From Lutibacter citreus (lineage in GTDB: Bacteria > Bacteroidota > Bacteroidia > Flavobacteriales > Flavobacteriaceae), in NCBI RefSeq assembly GCF_003260195.1, contig NZ_QEIH01000004.1:1-64000 (forward strand): a stretch of DNA of 64,000 bases, read 5' to 3'. The translations under genes were made by a program, and so were the position numbers. Shown here piece by piece: positions 55,770 through 64,000 of this stretch; the first letter of the stretch is position 1, and each line of letters opens with the position of its first letter. The notes under the pieces were generated by a model. It searched no databases and was not told the DNA's origin. It saw nothing but the letters and a program-made list of their open reading frames with translations.

Positions 55770-57079
55770 GTTAATCCTCCTATTATATTTTGTTGATTAA
55801 ATTTAAAAACTGAATTTGATATCTCTGTATCTTCGCTAAAAAAAGAATCCTCCATTTTCATAAAAGAATAACCAATTTTAAGATTTACTTTTTTAAGGTA
55901 AACTTTTAAAAGTAAACCAATTTCACTATTAGCAGCAGCTGTTTGATTATAAATTATAGAGCCATTATTAGATATGTAATTTATAATTTCTCCGGCATTA
56001 ACAAATCCTGTAACTCCTAATTTACCTTTGTTAATTGAAACTCCACCAGTATAAACTATTCTAGAATCGGTTAAGCCCCCCCCTGTTTCATTTACATATT
56101 GTGCAGATACAAAAGGGATTAAAACTGTATTTCCTAAGGGATAAAATGATAAATTATATCCTAACTGAAACTGATTGAGATTATTTAAAGTTGAATACGA
56201 AACATTTATACTATTACTAAAATAATAACTAGCTTTAGAAATTGAGGTTCCAAATACAACATCAGAATAACTTATTTTATTACCAGAATTTATATAATAA
56301 CTATCTGCTAAATCACCTGTTGAGTTTTCTATTATCTCTTCAAAATCTCCTGAAATAACATTAAAAAACAACTCTAAATACCAGCGATTTCCTAAACCTA
56401 AAGTACCATTGGCATAATAACGGGTCTCTTTCCCATTGAATTTGGTATTATACAAATCTGTATTAATTAATTCTTGTGCAACTGAATTTCTTTGCATTAC
56501 AGTTAATCTATGATAAAAATTTGTATTGTTTGAAAACCTATGATTTAACCCTAAAGTATACATTTGAAAATCTTCTGGTAAATACAAAAGCCCTGTTTGA
56601 GAATTATTCAAAAATTCTTTATCTGAATCTAAATTAGAATTTGAAACAACTCCAACATCAATCGCCGATAAAAACTTTAACTTATGTTGAATTTTATTCT
56701 GAAGATCTTTAGACATTTTATTATAAAACATATCCGACTCTAATAGAAATCCGGCATATCTGTATGCCCAGTATAAATATTCCTGAACAACAACATCAAA
56801 GGCATTTAAATTATGTGCCTGTTCCAAATATTTAATAGCCAAAAGCATTTGATCTTTTTTAAAGTAACCAATTCCTGTTCTCACTTTTAAATAATAAAAA
56901 TCAATTCCTTCTGCTCTAGATCTTTTACTAAATTTTATTAGTTGTTTCCAATCTTGTTTTAAAAACAATGCATACGATATACTATCAACCTGCTTAAAAG
57001 TTAAAGACGATCTTTGGGCATTTATACTTAATAATAAAAATAACCCTAGCAATAATGTTAATCCAAATTGTTTTCCCAT
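55757..57079 (-). CDS. TPR-plus-beta-barrel outer-membrane protein (YaiO-like)
   Basis: This 440-residue precursor has a signal peptide (1 to ~21, ending SINAQ). A short N-terminal TPR-like part (about 30-140, including YLEQAHNLNAFDVVVQEYLY) is followed by alternating barrel strands (about 150-440) rich in Asn, Tyr, Gly and Ser, ending NIIGGLTWEI. The layout resembles the YaiO family of outer-membrane barrels. It overlaps the urea-transporter/M23 gene by 22 bases and the TPR gene by 13, so the three form a coupled envelope module. It could be an outer-membrane channel or anchoring partner; this is inferred from the fold only. Confidence 0.75.
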   Translation of the reverse strand: MGKQFGLTLLLGLFLLLSINAQRSSLTFKQVDSISYALFLKQDWKQLIKFSKRSRAEGIDFYYLKVRTGIGYFKKDQMLLAIKYLEQAHNLNAFDVVVQEYLYWAYRYAGFLLESDMFYNKMSKDLQNKIQHKLKFLSAIDVGVVSNSNLDSDKEFLNNSQTGLLYLPEDFQMYTLGLNHRFSNNTNFYHRLTVMQRNSVAQELINTDLYNTKFNGKETRYYANGTLGLGNRWYLELFFNVISGDFEEIIENSTGDLADSYYINSGNKISYSDVVFGTSISKASYYFSNSINVSYSTLNNLNQFQLGYNLSFYPLGNTVLIPFVSAQYVNETGGGLTDSRIVYTGGVSINKGKLGVTGFVNAGEIINYISNNGSIIYNQTAAANSEIGLLLKVYLKKVNLKIGYSFMKMEDSFFSEDTEISNSVFKFNQQNIIGGLTWEI

Positions 57080-59265
57080 CTTAATTGAAGTGTTTTGTTT
57101 TTTGATGTTATATAACGTATTGTTATTCTCCCATTTTTTTCAATCACTATTTTTGAAGAGCTAAAGATTCTGTTTTTTATTCCAGTTATATTTGAGTTCA
57201 GTTCCAATTCTTTTGGGCTAAAAACCTGACTAGTTTCTTTATATAATAACCTATAATTACCTTTTAAAAAAATACCAAATGGAACTAAAAAATCCTGGAG
57301 TGTTATTATAGGAAACCGATATAAATGATGAATAGGAAATTTAGATTCAACATTTAAATTACCCGTATTACTTAACACCACTTTATAAAATGTATAGAAA
57401 AAATAGTAAAGAAGACTATTTTTAGACCCCAAATAATTTAAGGCTAAAAATGTTTTCCCATTGTTTTCATAATACAATTTAGCTCCTGTATTTAAACAAT
57501 GTAAAAAAGACTTATTATTAATATCAATTTCATTTTTAATTGAGTTTAAAGTCTTATTTCCATTATCTGAAACCATTTCAAGTTTAAATAAATCTCCTGG
57601 ACTCCATTGAAATGCGCCTTTTAAAATTGGTGAAACTTGTATATTCTCTACAACATCATTAATTTCAGGAACCCCTTTTTGTTTAAACTTTAATGTATTT
57701 TTTTGACTTATTAAATATTCAGATAACGGCCAAAAAATAGTTGAAGCTCCAATTTTCCCTGTAGATTGTAATTGAAAATGCAGATGGGGATATGGTGATC
57801 GTCCAGAATTTCCACATTTTCCAATAACATGACCTTCCTCAATAGTTTCTCCAACTTTAACCGCTACAGACCCATTTTTTAGATGACATAATTTTGAATA
57901 TAGATAATCATAATGTTTAATTACAACCGTATTCCCCCAATTATTTACTGTATTTGCAACTCCTATTTCATTATCTTGAATAGAATTTTCAATGGCTACA
58001 ATTGTTCCCGATGCTGGAGCAATTACAGGTTTATTAAAACAATAATAATCTTCTTTTAAAAACCCTTCATTTATAAACTCCTTATTAGTATTTGGATCTT
58101 TTATAATAAAATCCCAAGCATATTTAAAAAAGTCTTTATGAGTATAAACTCCATCATGAGCTTGATTAACTATCCATTTTCCAATAAAAGGCAATCTAAT
58201 AGGTAATAAAAACACTGAATATTTCTTTGAAGACTGGCTATTATAAATATACGCATTTGTCTCTGGGTTTTTCTGTTGAATAAAAGTTAAAATAGGCTCA
58301 CGCGTTTGATTATATCTAATTTTAAAAGCGTAGAGCATTCCAATAATTACAATATTAAATGGTAATGAAAAAACAGATAATTCAAAATAAGAAAAAAGTC
58401 TGTCCGAACCAACTGTAACAATTACCAAAACAGGAATTAATATAACACTCCATATAAGTGATTTTCGTGAAGGAATTAAATAATAGCCTCCAATTGCAAT
58501 GGCAGAAAGAATAAAATTAAATCCATAATATGTATAATTTAACGAGCCTGTGTAAACCCCTAAAAATGAATAAAACCAATAGGCTACAAAAAAACCTATT
58601 AAAGAAAATAAAAAATGAACTCTAGAATGAATTAATAAACCGATAGCTATAAGAATTCCCGCTACTATATTAAATTGAAAAAATATAGCTCCTAAAGACA
58701 AAAAGTATGTATATAATCCTGTGCCATCAAAAAATTTGGTTAAAGAATCAATAACTACAATTAAGCTAGATCCTCCTATTTTAAAAAACATATTTGAGGG
58801 ATAGAGCGCTTCAGAATTTAGTGAAATGTTAGAAAATATTGGAAAAGACAAAAGCATTAACCACATTCCCAATAAAAATGGAAAACTTAAAAAAGGCAAT
58901 CCATATTTTTCTAAAATCCCCTTTATAAAAATGGTACAAAAAAACGCTACAATACTTCCAATAATTATCAATAAAAGCACTTCAATACCTGGAGAAAAAT
59001 AAGTTCCTATACCCAAGCCTACCAACAGAGAATTAAAACTAAAAAGCCCTTTTTGAATTGTAACTGGAGCATATTCTAATAATTCAGCAAATACTAAAGC
59101 TGTAACAACAGCAATAAAACCGCTCAAACCAATCCACCAATTTGTAAAACTAACTACAAAAAGAATTAAAGCCAATACTTTATTTTCAGTAAAAAAAATC
59201 TGAGAATAACTTGTTAAAATACTTTCACTAATAAATATTGCTTTCTTTTTAAGTTTGTTTTTCAT
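57058..59265 (-). CDS. Urea-transporter-like membrane protein fused to an M23 peptidase domain
   Basis: This 735-residue protein has an N-terminal membrane half (about 20-320, ~10 helices) with urea-transporter-family features: SFTNWWIGLSGFIAVVTALV, QKGLFSFNSLLVGLGIGTYF, and the second-repeat YGFNFILSAIAIGGYYLIPS. An M23 (LytM-type) metallopeptidase domain follows (about 365-515), with zinc-site residues in YTHKDFFKYAWDF (~372-384) and PHLHFQL (~490-496) and the fold motif KPVIAPASGTIVAIE. The last ~200 residues are unrecognised. The fusion places a small-molecule channel next to a domain normally acting on peptidoglycan; which side of the membrane the M23 part faces cannot be decided here. 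It is the fourth gene of the operon, 20 bases after the decarboxylase. Confidence 0.82.
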   Translation of the reverse strand: MKNKLKKKAIFISESILTSYSQIFFTENKVLALILFVVSFTNWWIGLSGFIAVVTALVFAELLEYAPVTIQKGLFSFNSLLVGLGIGTYFSPGIEVLLLIIIGSIVAFFCTIFIKGILEKYGLPFLSFPFLLGMWLMLLSFPIFSNISLNSEALYPSNMFFKIGGSSLIVVIDSLTKFFDGTGLYTYFLSLGAIFFQFNIVAGILIAIGLLIHSRVHFLFSLIGFFVAYWFYSFLGVYTGSLNYTYYGFNFILSAIAIGGYYLIPSRKSLIWSVILIPVLVIVTVGSDRLFSYFELSVFSLPFNIVIIGMLYAFKIRYNQTREPILTFIQQKNPETNAYIYNSQSSKKYSVFLLPIRLPFIGKWIVNQAHDGVYTHKDFFKYAWDFIIKDPNTNKEFINEGFLKEDYYCFNKPVIAPASGTIVAIENSIQDNEIGVANTVNNWGNTVVIKHYDYLYSKLCHLKNGSVAVKVGETIEEGHVIGKCGNSGRSPYPHLHFQLQSTGKIGASTIFWPLSEYLISQKNTLKFKQKGVPEINDVVENIQVSPILKGAFQWSPGDLFKLEMVSDNGNKTLNSIKNEIDINNKSFLHCLNTGAKLYYENNGKTFLALNYLGSKNSLLYYFFYTFYKVVLSNTGNLNVESKFPIHHLYRFPIITLQDFLVPFGIFLKGNYRLLYKETSQVFSPKELELNSNITGIKNRIFSSSKIVIEKNGRITIRYITSKNKTLQLRWENNLD

Positions 59266-59285
59266 TAATTTTATTTAAACCTTAA

Positions 59286-60641
59286 TTAATCATTTTTTAG
59301 ATGATCTGGAATTAATTCTTGTCTTCTAAAAACTTCTTTATCTTCTTCCTTTCTAATTAAATGTACTTCTTCGTTTTCATCAATTAATACAATATTTGGC
59401 CTGTAGGTAATAAATTGCATCCACTGGGTCATTGTGTAAGCTCCTACTCGCTTAATAACAAACCTATCCCCTTTATTTAATAAAGGAAAGTCAATTTTTT
59501 TTCTGATAACATCAATATTCATACATAAAGGCCCATAAATAGTTGTTGGTTCAGATTGAAAACTAGTTTCTTTAACCGGGTAAATTTCATGATCGTACCA
59601 AAAAGCTGTAAACATTAAATTAACTCCCGTATCAATTACCATCGCTCTATTTCCATCAGCTAATCGTTTATTTGCCAATACTGTTCCTGCTAACCATCCA
59701 GCATCATCAATTAATGCTCGCCCTGTTTCTAAAATTAATGTTGGCGCAATATTATTTGGGAATTTTTCAGCAATCATTGCTGTAGTTATAGCATGGGCAT
59801 AATCATCAAAACTTGGTGTAGTATCCGTTGCTGGTAAATAAGCACCTTGCAAGGTGTTTTGAGATGCAAATCCACCTCCAATATCTATATATTCAATACT
59901 TGTTTGAAACCTTTCATAGGTTTTGTTTGCTAATTCTGCTAACTTTCGAATGGCTATTTCATACGCTTTTGATGTAGAAATATAAGTTCCTATATGGGTA
60001 TGTAAACCTATTAATTCTATTTTCCCTGTAGATAAAATTCTATTAACGGCATTCCAAGCTTCTCCATTTTCATAATTAAAACCAAACCGATCCCATTGCG
60101 GAATAATACCAGTATCCATATTAATTCGAATGGCTACCTGTGGCGTTTCTTCTAATTCTTTTGAAAGTTCAATTATTGTATATAACTCATCAAAATGATC
60201 AATATGAATTAATGAATTATTCTTTATTGCTCTTATTAAATCCTTCTTACTTTTATCGGGTCCATTAAAAATAATTTTATTTCCAGATATACCATTATCC
60301 AATGCTTTTTCATATTCAAACCCCGAAACTACTTCAGCCCAAGAACCTTCTTGGTGAAATATTCTACAAACGGCATCTAAATAATTTGTTTTATAAGACC
60401 ACGCAAATTGAACTTTAGGATACCGTGTAGAAAACGCACGATAAGCGCTTCTATATGTTTCTCTAATAGTTTTTTCAGAAAGAACAAAAACAGGTGACCC
60501 ATATTTATCAATTAGAGAATTAATGGAAACATTATCAATAAACTCTATTGGTCTTAACCTTTTTAAACTCCCAAATTTATTTGGTATTCCCTCTACTACT
60601 TTTCGTAATACCGGACGTTCATATATTTTTTTATTCATCAT
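59286..60641 (-). CDS. Fold-type III PLP decarboxylase (DAP/ornithine-decarboxylase-like)
   Basis: This 451-residue protein has PLP Lys84 in WSYKTNYLDAV, HTHIGTYI (where diaminopimelate decarboxylase has HxHIGS), IDIGGGFA, ETGRALIDDAG (in place of EPGR), and GPLCMNIDVI with Cys at about 373 and the paired Asp, then GAYTMTQWMQFITYRP. These place it in the LysA/alanine-racemase-fold decarboxylase superfamily, but altered substrate motifs (CMNID, ETGR) argue against a housekeeping DapDC. A ~30-residue N-terminal extension precedes the fold. It sits 8 bases after the ATP-grasp gene and may decarboxylate an amino-acid substrate or a ligase-made intermediate. The substrate is unknown. Confidence 0.85.
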   Translation of the reverse strand: MMNKKIYERPVLRKVVEGIPNKFGSLKRLRPIEFIDNVSINSLIDKYGSPVFVLSEKTIRETYRSAYRAFSTRYPKVQFAWSYKTNYLDAVCRIFHQEGSWAEVVSGFEYEKALDNGISGNKIIFNGPDKSKKDLIRAIKNNSLIHIDHFDELYTIIELSKELEETPQVAIRINMDTGIIPQWDRFGFNYENGEAWNAVNRILSTGKIELIGLHTHIGTYISTSKAYEIAIRKLAELANKTYERFQTSIEYIDIGGGFASQNTLQGAYLPATDTTPSFDDYAHAITTAMIAEKFPNNIAPTLILETGRALIDDAGWLAGTVLANKRLADGNRAMVIDTGVNLMFTAFWYDHEIYPVKETSFQSEPTTIYGPLCMNIDVIRKKIDFPLLNKGDRFVIKRVGAYTMTQWMQFITYRPNIVLIDENEEVHLIRKEEDKEVFRRQELIPDHLKND

Positions 60642-60649
60642 ATCAAATT

Positions 60650-61693
60650 TTACAATTCACCAAAAACTATTATTTTTTCAAAATCAGATATATCTCCAAT
60701 TAAATCCCAAGAATATCTAATAAACATTTTTCCGCATTCATATGTTTCTTTAGGTTCTACTTTTTCACCAAGCGCTAATCGACAAAGCATTTCAGGAATA
60801 TTTTGACCTGCACCAACGGCTAAATAAACCCAAGCAGGAATTCTAGGATTAATTTCAATTAAATAATAATCTCCTTCTTCGGTTTTTATCATTTCCAATT
60901 CCATTGCTCCTTTCCATTTGGTTTCTTTAATTATATGATGGGTAATTTCAAGTAGTCGCTCATCATTTATTGTTATTCCTCCCCAAGCTTTTCCTTTATC
61001 TGTAATATATTGCTTACGCATTGCAACAGCCGCCATAGTATTCCCTTCACCATCTCCAAGAGCAATTACATTAACTTCCGTTCCTTTTATTGATTGCTGA
61101 ACTATAACGGGTAATCCCCATTTAGCAGATAATTTGTTAAAGTAAAATACACCTTGATTATAATTATTCACTTTAAAAGCTTCATAAAATTTCCCTTTAA
61201 TATAATATGGATATGTTATGGGTTTTGGTAAGTCTGCTAAATCTTTACTATTAACAACTGCTTTATTTGCCGGAACCGTAATGTTGTATTTTTTAGCATA
61301 CTCAGATAAATTATCTTTATGTCTCTCTTCAAATTGATAAAGTGAGGGTAAAAAAGTATGGATTCCCATATTTAGAAGCTGCTCACTATATTTTATAAAT
61401 AAATACAATTCAGAATCAAAATTGGGAATAATAATATCAATGTTCTCTTTTTCATGAATATAAGCCAACCGCTCTAAAAATGCTTCACTTCCTGTAGAAG
61501 GAAATGGCATTAAATAGGTTTTATCCACTAAACCAGGCATATAAATTCCTGGCTCCAAATTTTCATATGCCAACCCTATAATTCTTGCATTTAAATCTGA
61601 ATCTTTAATTCCTCGTATTACAGGAACTCCAGGACCTGGACTATCAATATTGTTTAATCCTGTTATTGCTATGGTATATTTTTTATCATTCAT
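60650..61693 (-). CDS. ATP-grasp ligase (carbamoyl-phosphate-synthase-like fold)
   Basis: This 347-residue protein has an N-terminal pre-ATP-grasp part (ITGLNNIDSPGPGVPVIRGI, about 9-28), an ATP-grasp core with Lys in YYIKGKFYEA, IKGTEVNVIALGD (about 203-215), and Mg2+/ATP residues in MELEMIKTEEGDYYLIEINPR (about 276-297). ATP-grasp enzymes join a carboxylate to an amine or thiol through an acyl phosphate. It starts 2 bases after the PqqD-like gene, so the two are probably co-translated. Possible substrates are a peptide or carrier delivered by the PqqD-like protein, or free amino acids. No further specificity is visible. Confidence 0.87.
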   Translation of the reverse strand: MNDKKYTIAITGLNNIDSPGPGVPVIRGIKDSDLNARIIGLAYENLEPGIYMPGLVDKTYLMPFPSTGSEAFLERLAYIHEKENIDIIIPNFDSELYLFIKYSEQLLNMGIHTFLPSLYQFEERHKDNLSEYAKKYNITVPANKAVVNSKDLADLPKPITYPYYIKGKFYEAFKVNNYNQGVFYFNKLSAKWGLPVIVQQSIKGTEVNVIALGDGEGNTMAAVAMRKQYITDKGKAWGGITINDERLLEITHHIIKETKWKGAMELEMIKTEEGDYYLIEINPRIPAWVYLAVGAGQNIPEMLCRLALGEKVEPKETYECGKMFIRYSWDLIGDISDFEKIIVFGEL

Positions 61694-61695
61694 AC

Positions 61696-61935
61696 TTAAT
61701 CAATAAGGTTTTCTTTCTTTAAAAAATCTAAAAACTCGTATAAATCTCTACCTGCATTAATTTCATCAACATCAAATTCTTCCATAATTGAGTTAATAAT
61801 CTCTTCATGAGTTTTTCCTTCTTTCAATAAATTTAAAATTATTAGCCCTATCTCATTTGTAGTAAAAGACTCTCCAGTTGAAGGCTTAAATAAAAATCCA
61901 TTATCACTAATTGCTATTGAATTTAACTTGCTCAT
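61696..61935 (-). CDS. PqqD-like small protein (RiPP recognition element fold)
   Basis: This 79-residue protein follows the PqqD pattern: a beta-hairpin start (AISDNGFLFKPSTGESFTTN), then helix EIGLIILNLLKEGKTHEEI, an acidic FDVDEINAGRDLYEFLDFL helix and the terminal KKENLID. PqqD-fold proteins bind leader peptides of ribosomally made, modified peptides, or act as carriers for partner enzymes. It is the first gene of the six-gene operon, 2 bases before the ATP-grasp gene. No candidate precursor peptide was found in the 420 bases upstream. Confidence 0.85.
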   Translation of the reverse strand: MSKLNSIAISDNGFLFKPSTGESFTTNEIGLIILNLLKEGKTHEEIINSIMEEFDVDEINAGRDLYEFLDFLKKENLID

Positions 61936-62357
61936 TCTTTAATTTTTATAAATTTTAAAATATGCTCTAGTATTTAAGTAGCACTCTAATAAAATTACTA
62001 AACAAGATATAGAGTTATGTAGCATACATTACAATTGAAAAGCTTAAAAAAAAGCTTATAATAATAAATTACAAAAGTTTAAAAACAAACAACAAAAACA
62101 CATTACCCCCTATTAAACAACACGTTAACTAAAACATGTTGATGATTTAAAAATTTAGATAAAATTGAATTACTACTATAAAAAAAGTTAATTCTAACTT
62201 TCTAATGACGAATATCATTTTTTAAAGAATTGAAAATTTGCTAGTAATTCTGAATTACTCTTTACTTTCTAGTTTTATTTAAAATTTGTTCGTTTTAAAA
62301 ATTAGTAAATCCTTAACTATTTATATTTAGTAACTTTGCATTCTCAAATAAGTATCT
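61936..62357. other. Divergent control region of the PqqD operon and rluF
   Basis: About 420 AT-rich bases. On the minus strand only very short frames exist (for example a 15-codon frame rich in Cys and Leu), none supported as a peptide gene. On the plus strand a good -7 box TAACTTTG (62331-62338) serves rluF. No clear promoter element was found for the operon. Confidence 0.45.
62331..62338 (+). promoter_or_regulatory. -7 box of the rluF gene
   Basis: TAACTTTG matches TAnnTTTG exactly and lies 19 bases before the GTG start of the pseudouridine synthase gene, so the 5' leader would be very short. Confidence 0.5.
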
Positions 62358-63194
62358 GTGGAAAAATCAAATGAAAACTCAATTAATTTAAACAAGTTTA
62401 TTAGTAGTACTGGAATTTGTTCTAGAAGAGAAGCTGAGAAATTTATTGTTAATGGTTCTGTAACTATTAATGGGAAAAGAGCACAACTCGGTAATAGAGT
62501 GTTTGATGGGGATCAAGTAAAATTAAACGGGCAACTTTTAAATTCAAAACCTAAAACTTTATACATTGCTTACAATAAACCTGTAGGAATTGTTTGTACA
62601 ACAGATTCAAAAGAGCGAAATAATATTGTAAAAGCAATTGGGCATCCTGAACGTCTTTTTCCTATTGGACGGTTAGATAAACCATCACAAGGCCTTATCT
62701 TTCTTACCAATGATGGAGATATTGTTAACAAAATATTACGAGCAGGAAACAATCATGAAAAAGAATATATTGTCTCTGTAGATAAACCGATTACTCCAGA
62801 ATTTATTAAAAAAATGAGTAATGGAATTCCAATTTTGGGAACGGTTACCAAAAAATGTTCAGTTGAACAGGTAAATAAAAACACCTTTAAAATAATTCTC
62901 ACTCAAGGTTTAAACCGTCAAATTAGACGTATGTGTGAATTCTTAAATTTTGAAGTTACCAAACTTAAACGAACTAGAATTATGAATGTTCATTTAGGTA
63001 AATTAATTGAAGATGGTTGGCGTGAATTAAGTGTTGATGAAATGAATGAAATTAATAATATGATTTCATCTAGTTCTAAAACTGAAGAAGCTTCAAAAGA
63101 CATAAAGAAAAAGAAACCAGACAACTCAAATAAAAGAGCTAATTACTCAAAGAACAAAACTCGGTTTAAACCTAAAAGAAAAAGACGAAACTAA
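62358..63194 (+). CDS. rluF: 23S rRNA pseudouridine(2604) synthase RluF-like
   Basis: This 278-residue protein starts at GTG (62358). It has an N-terminal S4 RNA-binding domain (about 10-60, [19 protein letters not shown]), then the RsuA/RluB-E-F family catalytic domain with Asp107 in [18 protein letters not shown] and the family motif [17 protein letters not shown]. The ~50-residue tail is highly basic ([18 protein letters not shown]). The closest family member by eye is E. coli RluF (GRLDKDSQGL). It converts a uridine of 23S rRNA to pseudouridine. It precedes tgt by 62 bases. Confidence 0.92.
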   Translation: MEKSNENSINLNKFISSTGICSRREAEKFIVNGSVTINGKRAQLGNRVFDGDQVKLNGQLLNSKPKTLYIAYNKPVGIVCTTDSKERNNIVKAIGHPERLFPIGRLDKPSQGLIFLTNDGDIVNKILRAGNNHEKEYIVSVDKPITPEFIKKMSNGIPILGTVTKKCSVEQVNKNTFKIILTQGLNRQIRRMCEFLNFEVTKLKRTRIMNVHLGKLIEDGWRELSVDEMNEINNMISSSSKTEEASKDIKKKKPDNSNKRANYSKNKTRFKPKRKRRN

Positions 63195-63256
63195 TCGTTT
63201 TAACTTTCCAAAATTAACTTTCAACTTTCAAAGTTATATAACTATCTTTGCCAACT

Positions 63257-64000
63257 ATGCAATTTGAATTAAAATCTAAAGATGCTCAAAGTAAAGCAAG
63301 AGCAGGTGTTATAACAACAGATCACGGTAAAATTGAAACTCCAATTTTTATGCCTGTTGGAACGGTTGGAACAGTAAAAGGTGTTCACCAAACCGAATTA
63401 AAAGATGAAATTAATCCTGATATAATTTTAGGAAATACATACCATCTATATCTACGTCCTAAAACACAAATTTTGGAAAAAGCCGGTGGCTTACACAAAT
63501 TTATGAATTGGGACAGAAACATTTTAACGGATAGTGGTGGTTATCAGGTTTATTCTCTTTCTGGAAGAAGAAAAATTAAAGAAGAAGGTGTAAAATTTAA
63601 AAGTCATATAGATGGTTCATACCATACTTTTACTCCCGAAAATGTAATGGAAATACAGAGAACTATTGGGGCTGATATTATAATGGCTTTTGATGAATGT
63701 ACTCCTTACCCATGTGAATATAACTACGCCAAAAGATCAATGCATATGACGCACCGTTGGTTAAAAAGATGTATTACACATTTGGATAAAACACCTCTTA
63801 AATATGATTATAATCAAACATTTTTTCCTATTGTTCAAGGATCTACATATAAAGATTTAAGAAAACAATCTGCAGAATTTATAGCATCCGTTGGTGCCGA
63901 AGGAAATGCCATTGGAGGTCTTTCTGTTGGTGAACCAGCAGAAGAAATGTATGAAATGACTGATATTGTTACTGCAATTTTACCAGAAGATAAACCACGT
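63257..64000 (+). CDS. tgt: Queuine tRNA-ribosyltransferase, truncated by the window end
   Basis: The ATG at 63257 opens a frame that runs off the right edge (248 codons seen of ~376 expected). Visible Tgt features are TPIFMPVGTVGTVKGV near the N terminus, ILGNTYHLYLRP, the catalytic-region DSGGYQVYSLSGRRKI (about 93-108), FDECTPYP, and FFPIVQGS plus AIGGLSVGEP near the cut. The enzyme exchanges guanine-34 for a preQ1/queuine base in tRNAs with GUN anticodons. The zinc site lies in the missing C-terminal part. Confidence 0.95.
   Translation, partial: MQFELKSKDAQSKARAGVITTDHGKIETPIFMPVGTVGTVKGVHQTELKDEINPDIILGNTYHLYLRPKTQILEKAGGLHKFMNWDRNILTDSGGYQVYSLSGRRKIKEEGVKFKSHIDGSYHTFTPENVMEIQRTIGADIIMAFDECTPYPCEYNYAKRSMHMTHRWLKRCITHLDKTPLKYDYNQTFFPIVQGSTYKDLRKQSAEFIASVGAEGNAIGGLSVGEPAEEMYEMTDIVTAILPEDKPR

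Noticed and set aside
1-64000. CRISPR array
   Set aside because: No regularly spaced direct repeats of CRISPR length and no cas genes were seen anywhere in the window.

Overview
The window is AT-rich, densely coding DNA from a member of the Bacteroidota, most likely a marine flavobacterium (family Flavobacteriaceae). The evidence is the set of proteins (DUF4294, DUF4212 plus ActP-type symporter, DUF5107-TPR, TauE/SafE, FbaB-type aldolase), the lack of Shine-Dalgarno sequences, and -7 boxes of the TAnnTTTG type ahead of several genes. I do not commit to a genus.

Layout. (1) 0.26-8.0 kb: a DUF4294 protein, an M42 aminopeptidase, a Nudix hydrolase, and a two-gene cassette present twice in tandem (cNMP/CBS/DUF294 signalling protein plus DEDDh 3'-5' exonuclease). 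(2) 8.2-19.1 kb, minus strand: an acetate uptake and activation operon. It encodes a porin, the symporter small and large subunits, a small membrane protein, a CrbS-like symporter-STAC-histidine kinase, a receiver-only response regulator, and one 1274-residue protein made of two complete acyl-CoA synthetases. An InsA-like zinc-ribbon/HTH gene sits upstream. (3) 19.4-27.5 kb: housekeeping genes gltB-gltD, aroC and a TauE/SafE permease. (4) 27.6 kb: tRNA-Ser(UGA). (5) 28.1-37.5 kb, minus strand: a sugar/sugar-acid cluster with a gluconokinase-6-phosphogluconate dehydrogenase fusion, an NRAMP-fold transporter lacking the metal-binding motifs, a FadR-type regulator, a PL7-like lyase lipoprotein, an SDR and a RbsD/FucU mutarotase, then glucokinase and class I aldolase. 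A candidate FadR-type operator overlaps the operon's -7 box. (6) 38-46 kb: a gene-sparse stretch with a DUF2306 protein, a CvrA-type antiporter, a DEAD helicase, a 2Fe-2S ferredoxin and a solitary SF1 helicase. (7) 46.3-52.4 kb: a DUF5107-TPR protein divergent from a membrane-anchored HTH-like regulator, and a double NTF2-fold protein. (8) 52.4-55.0 kb: anaerobic ribonucleotide reductase nrdG-nrdD behind a cobalamin riboswitch. (9) 55.1-61.9 kb: a tight six-gene operon (PqqD-like protein, ATP-grasp ligase, PLP decarboxylase, urea-transporter/M23-peptidase fusion, outer-membrane barrel, TPR protein). (10) rluF and the 5' part of tgt.

The strongest candidate for an undescribed system is the six-gene operon at 55.1-61.9 kb. 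It joins a peptide-recognition or carrier protein, a ligase and a decarboxylase to an envelope module, and it has no visible precursor peptide. Next in interest are the NRAMP-fold transporter inside a sugar-acid operon with its overlapping operator, and the tandem acyl-CoA synthetase fusion. All functional statements come from motif recognition by eye; no database search was run.
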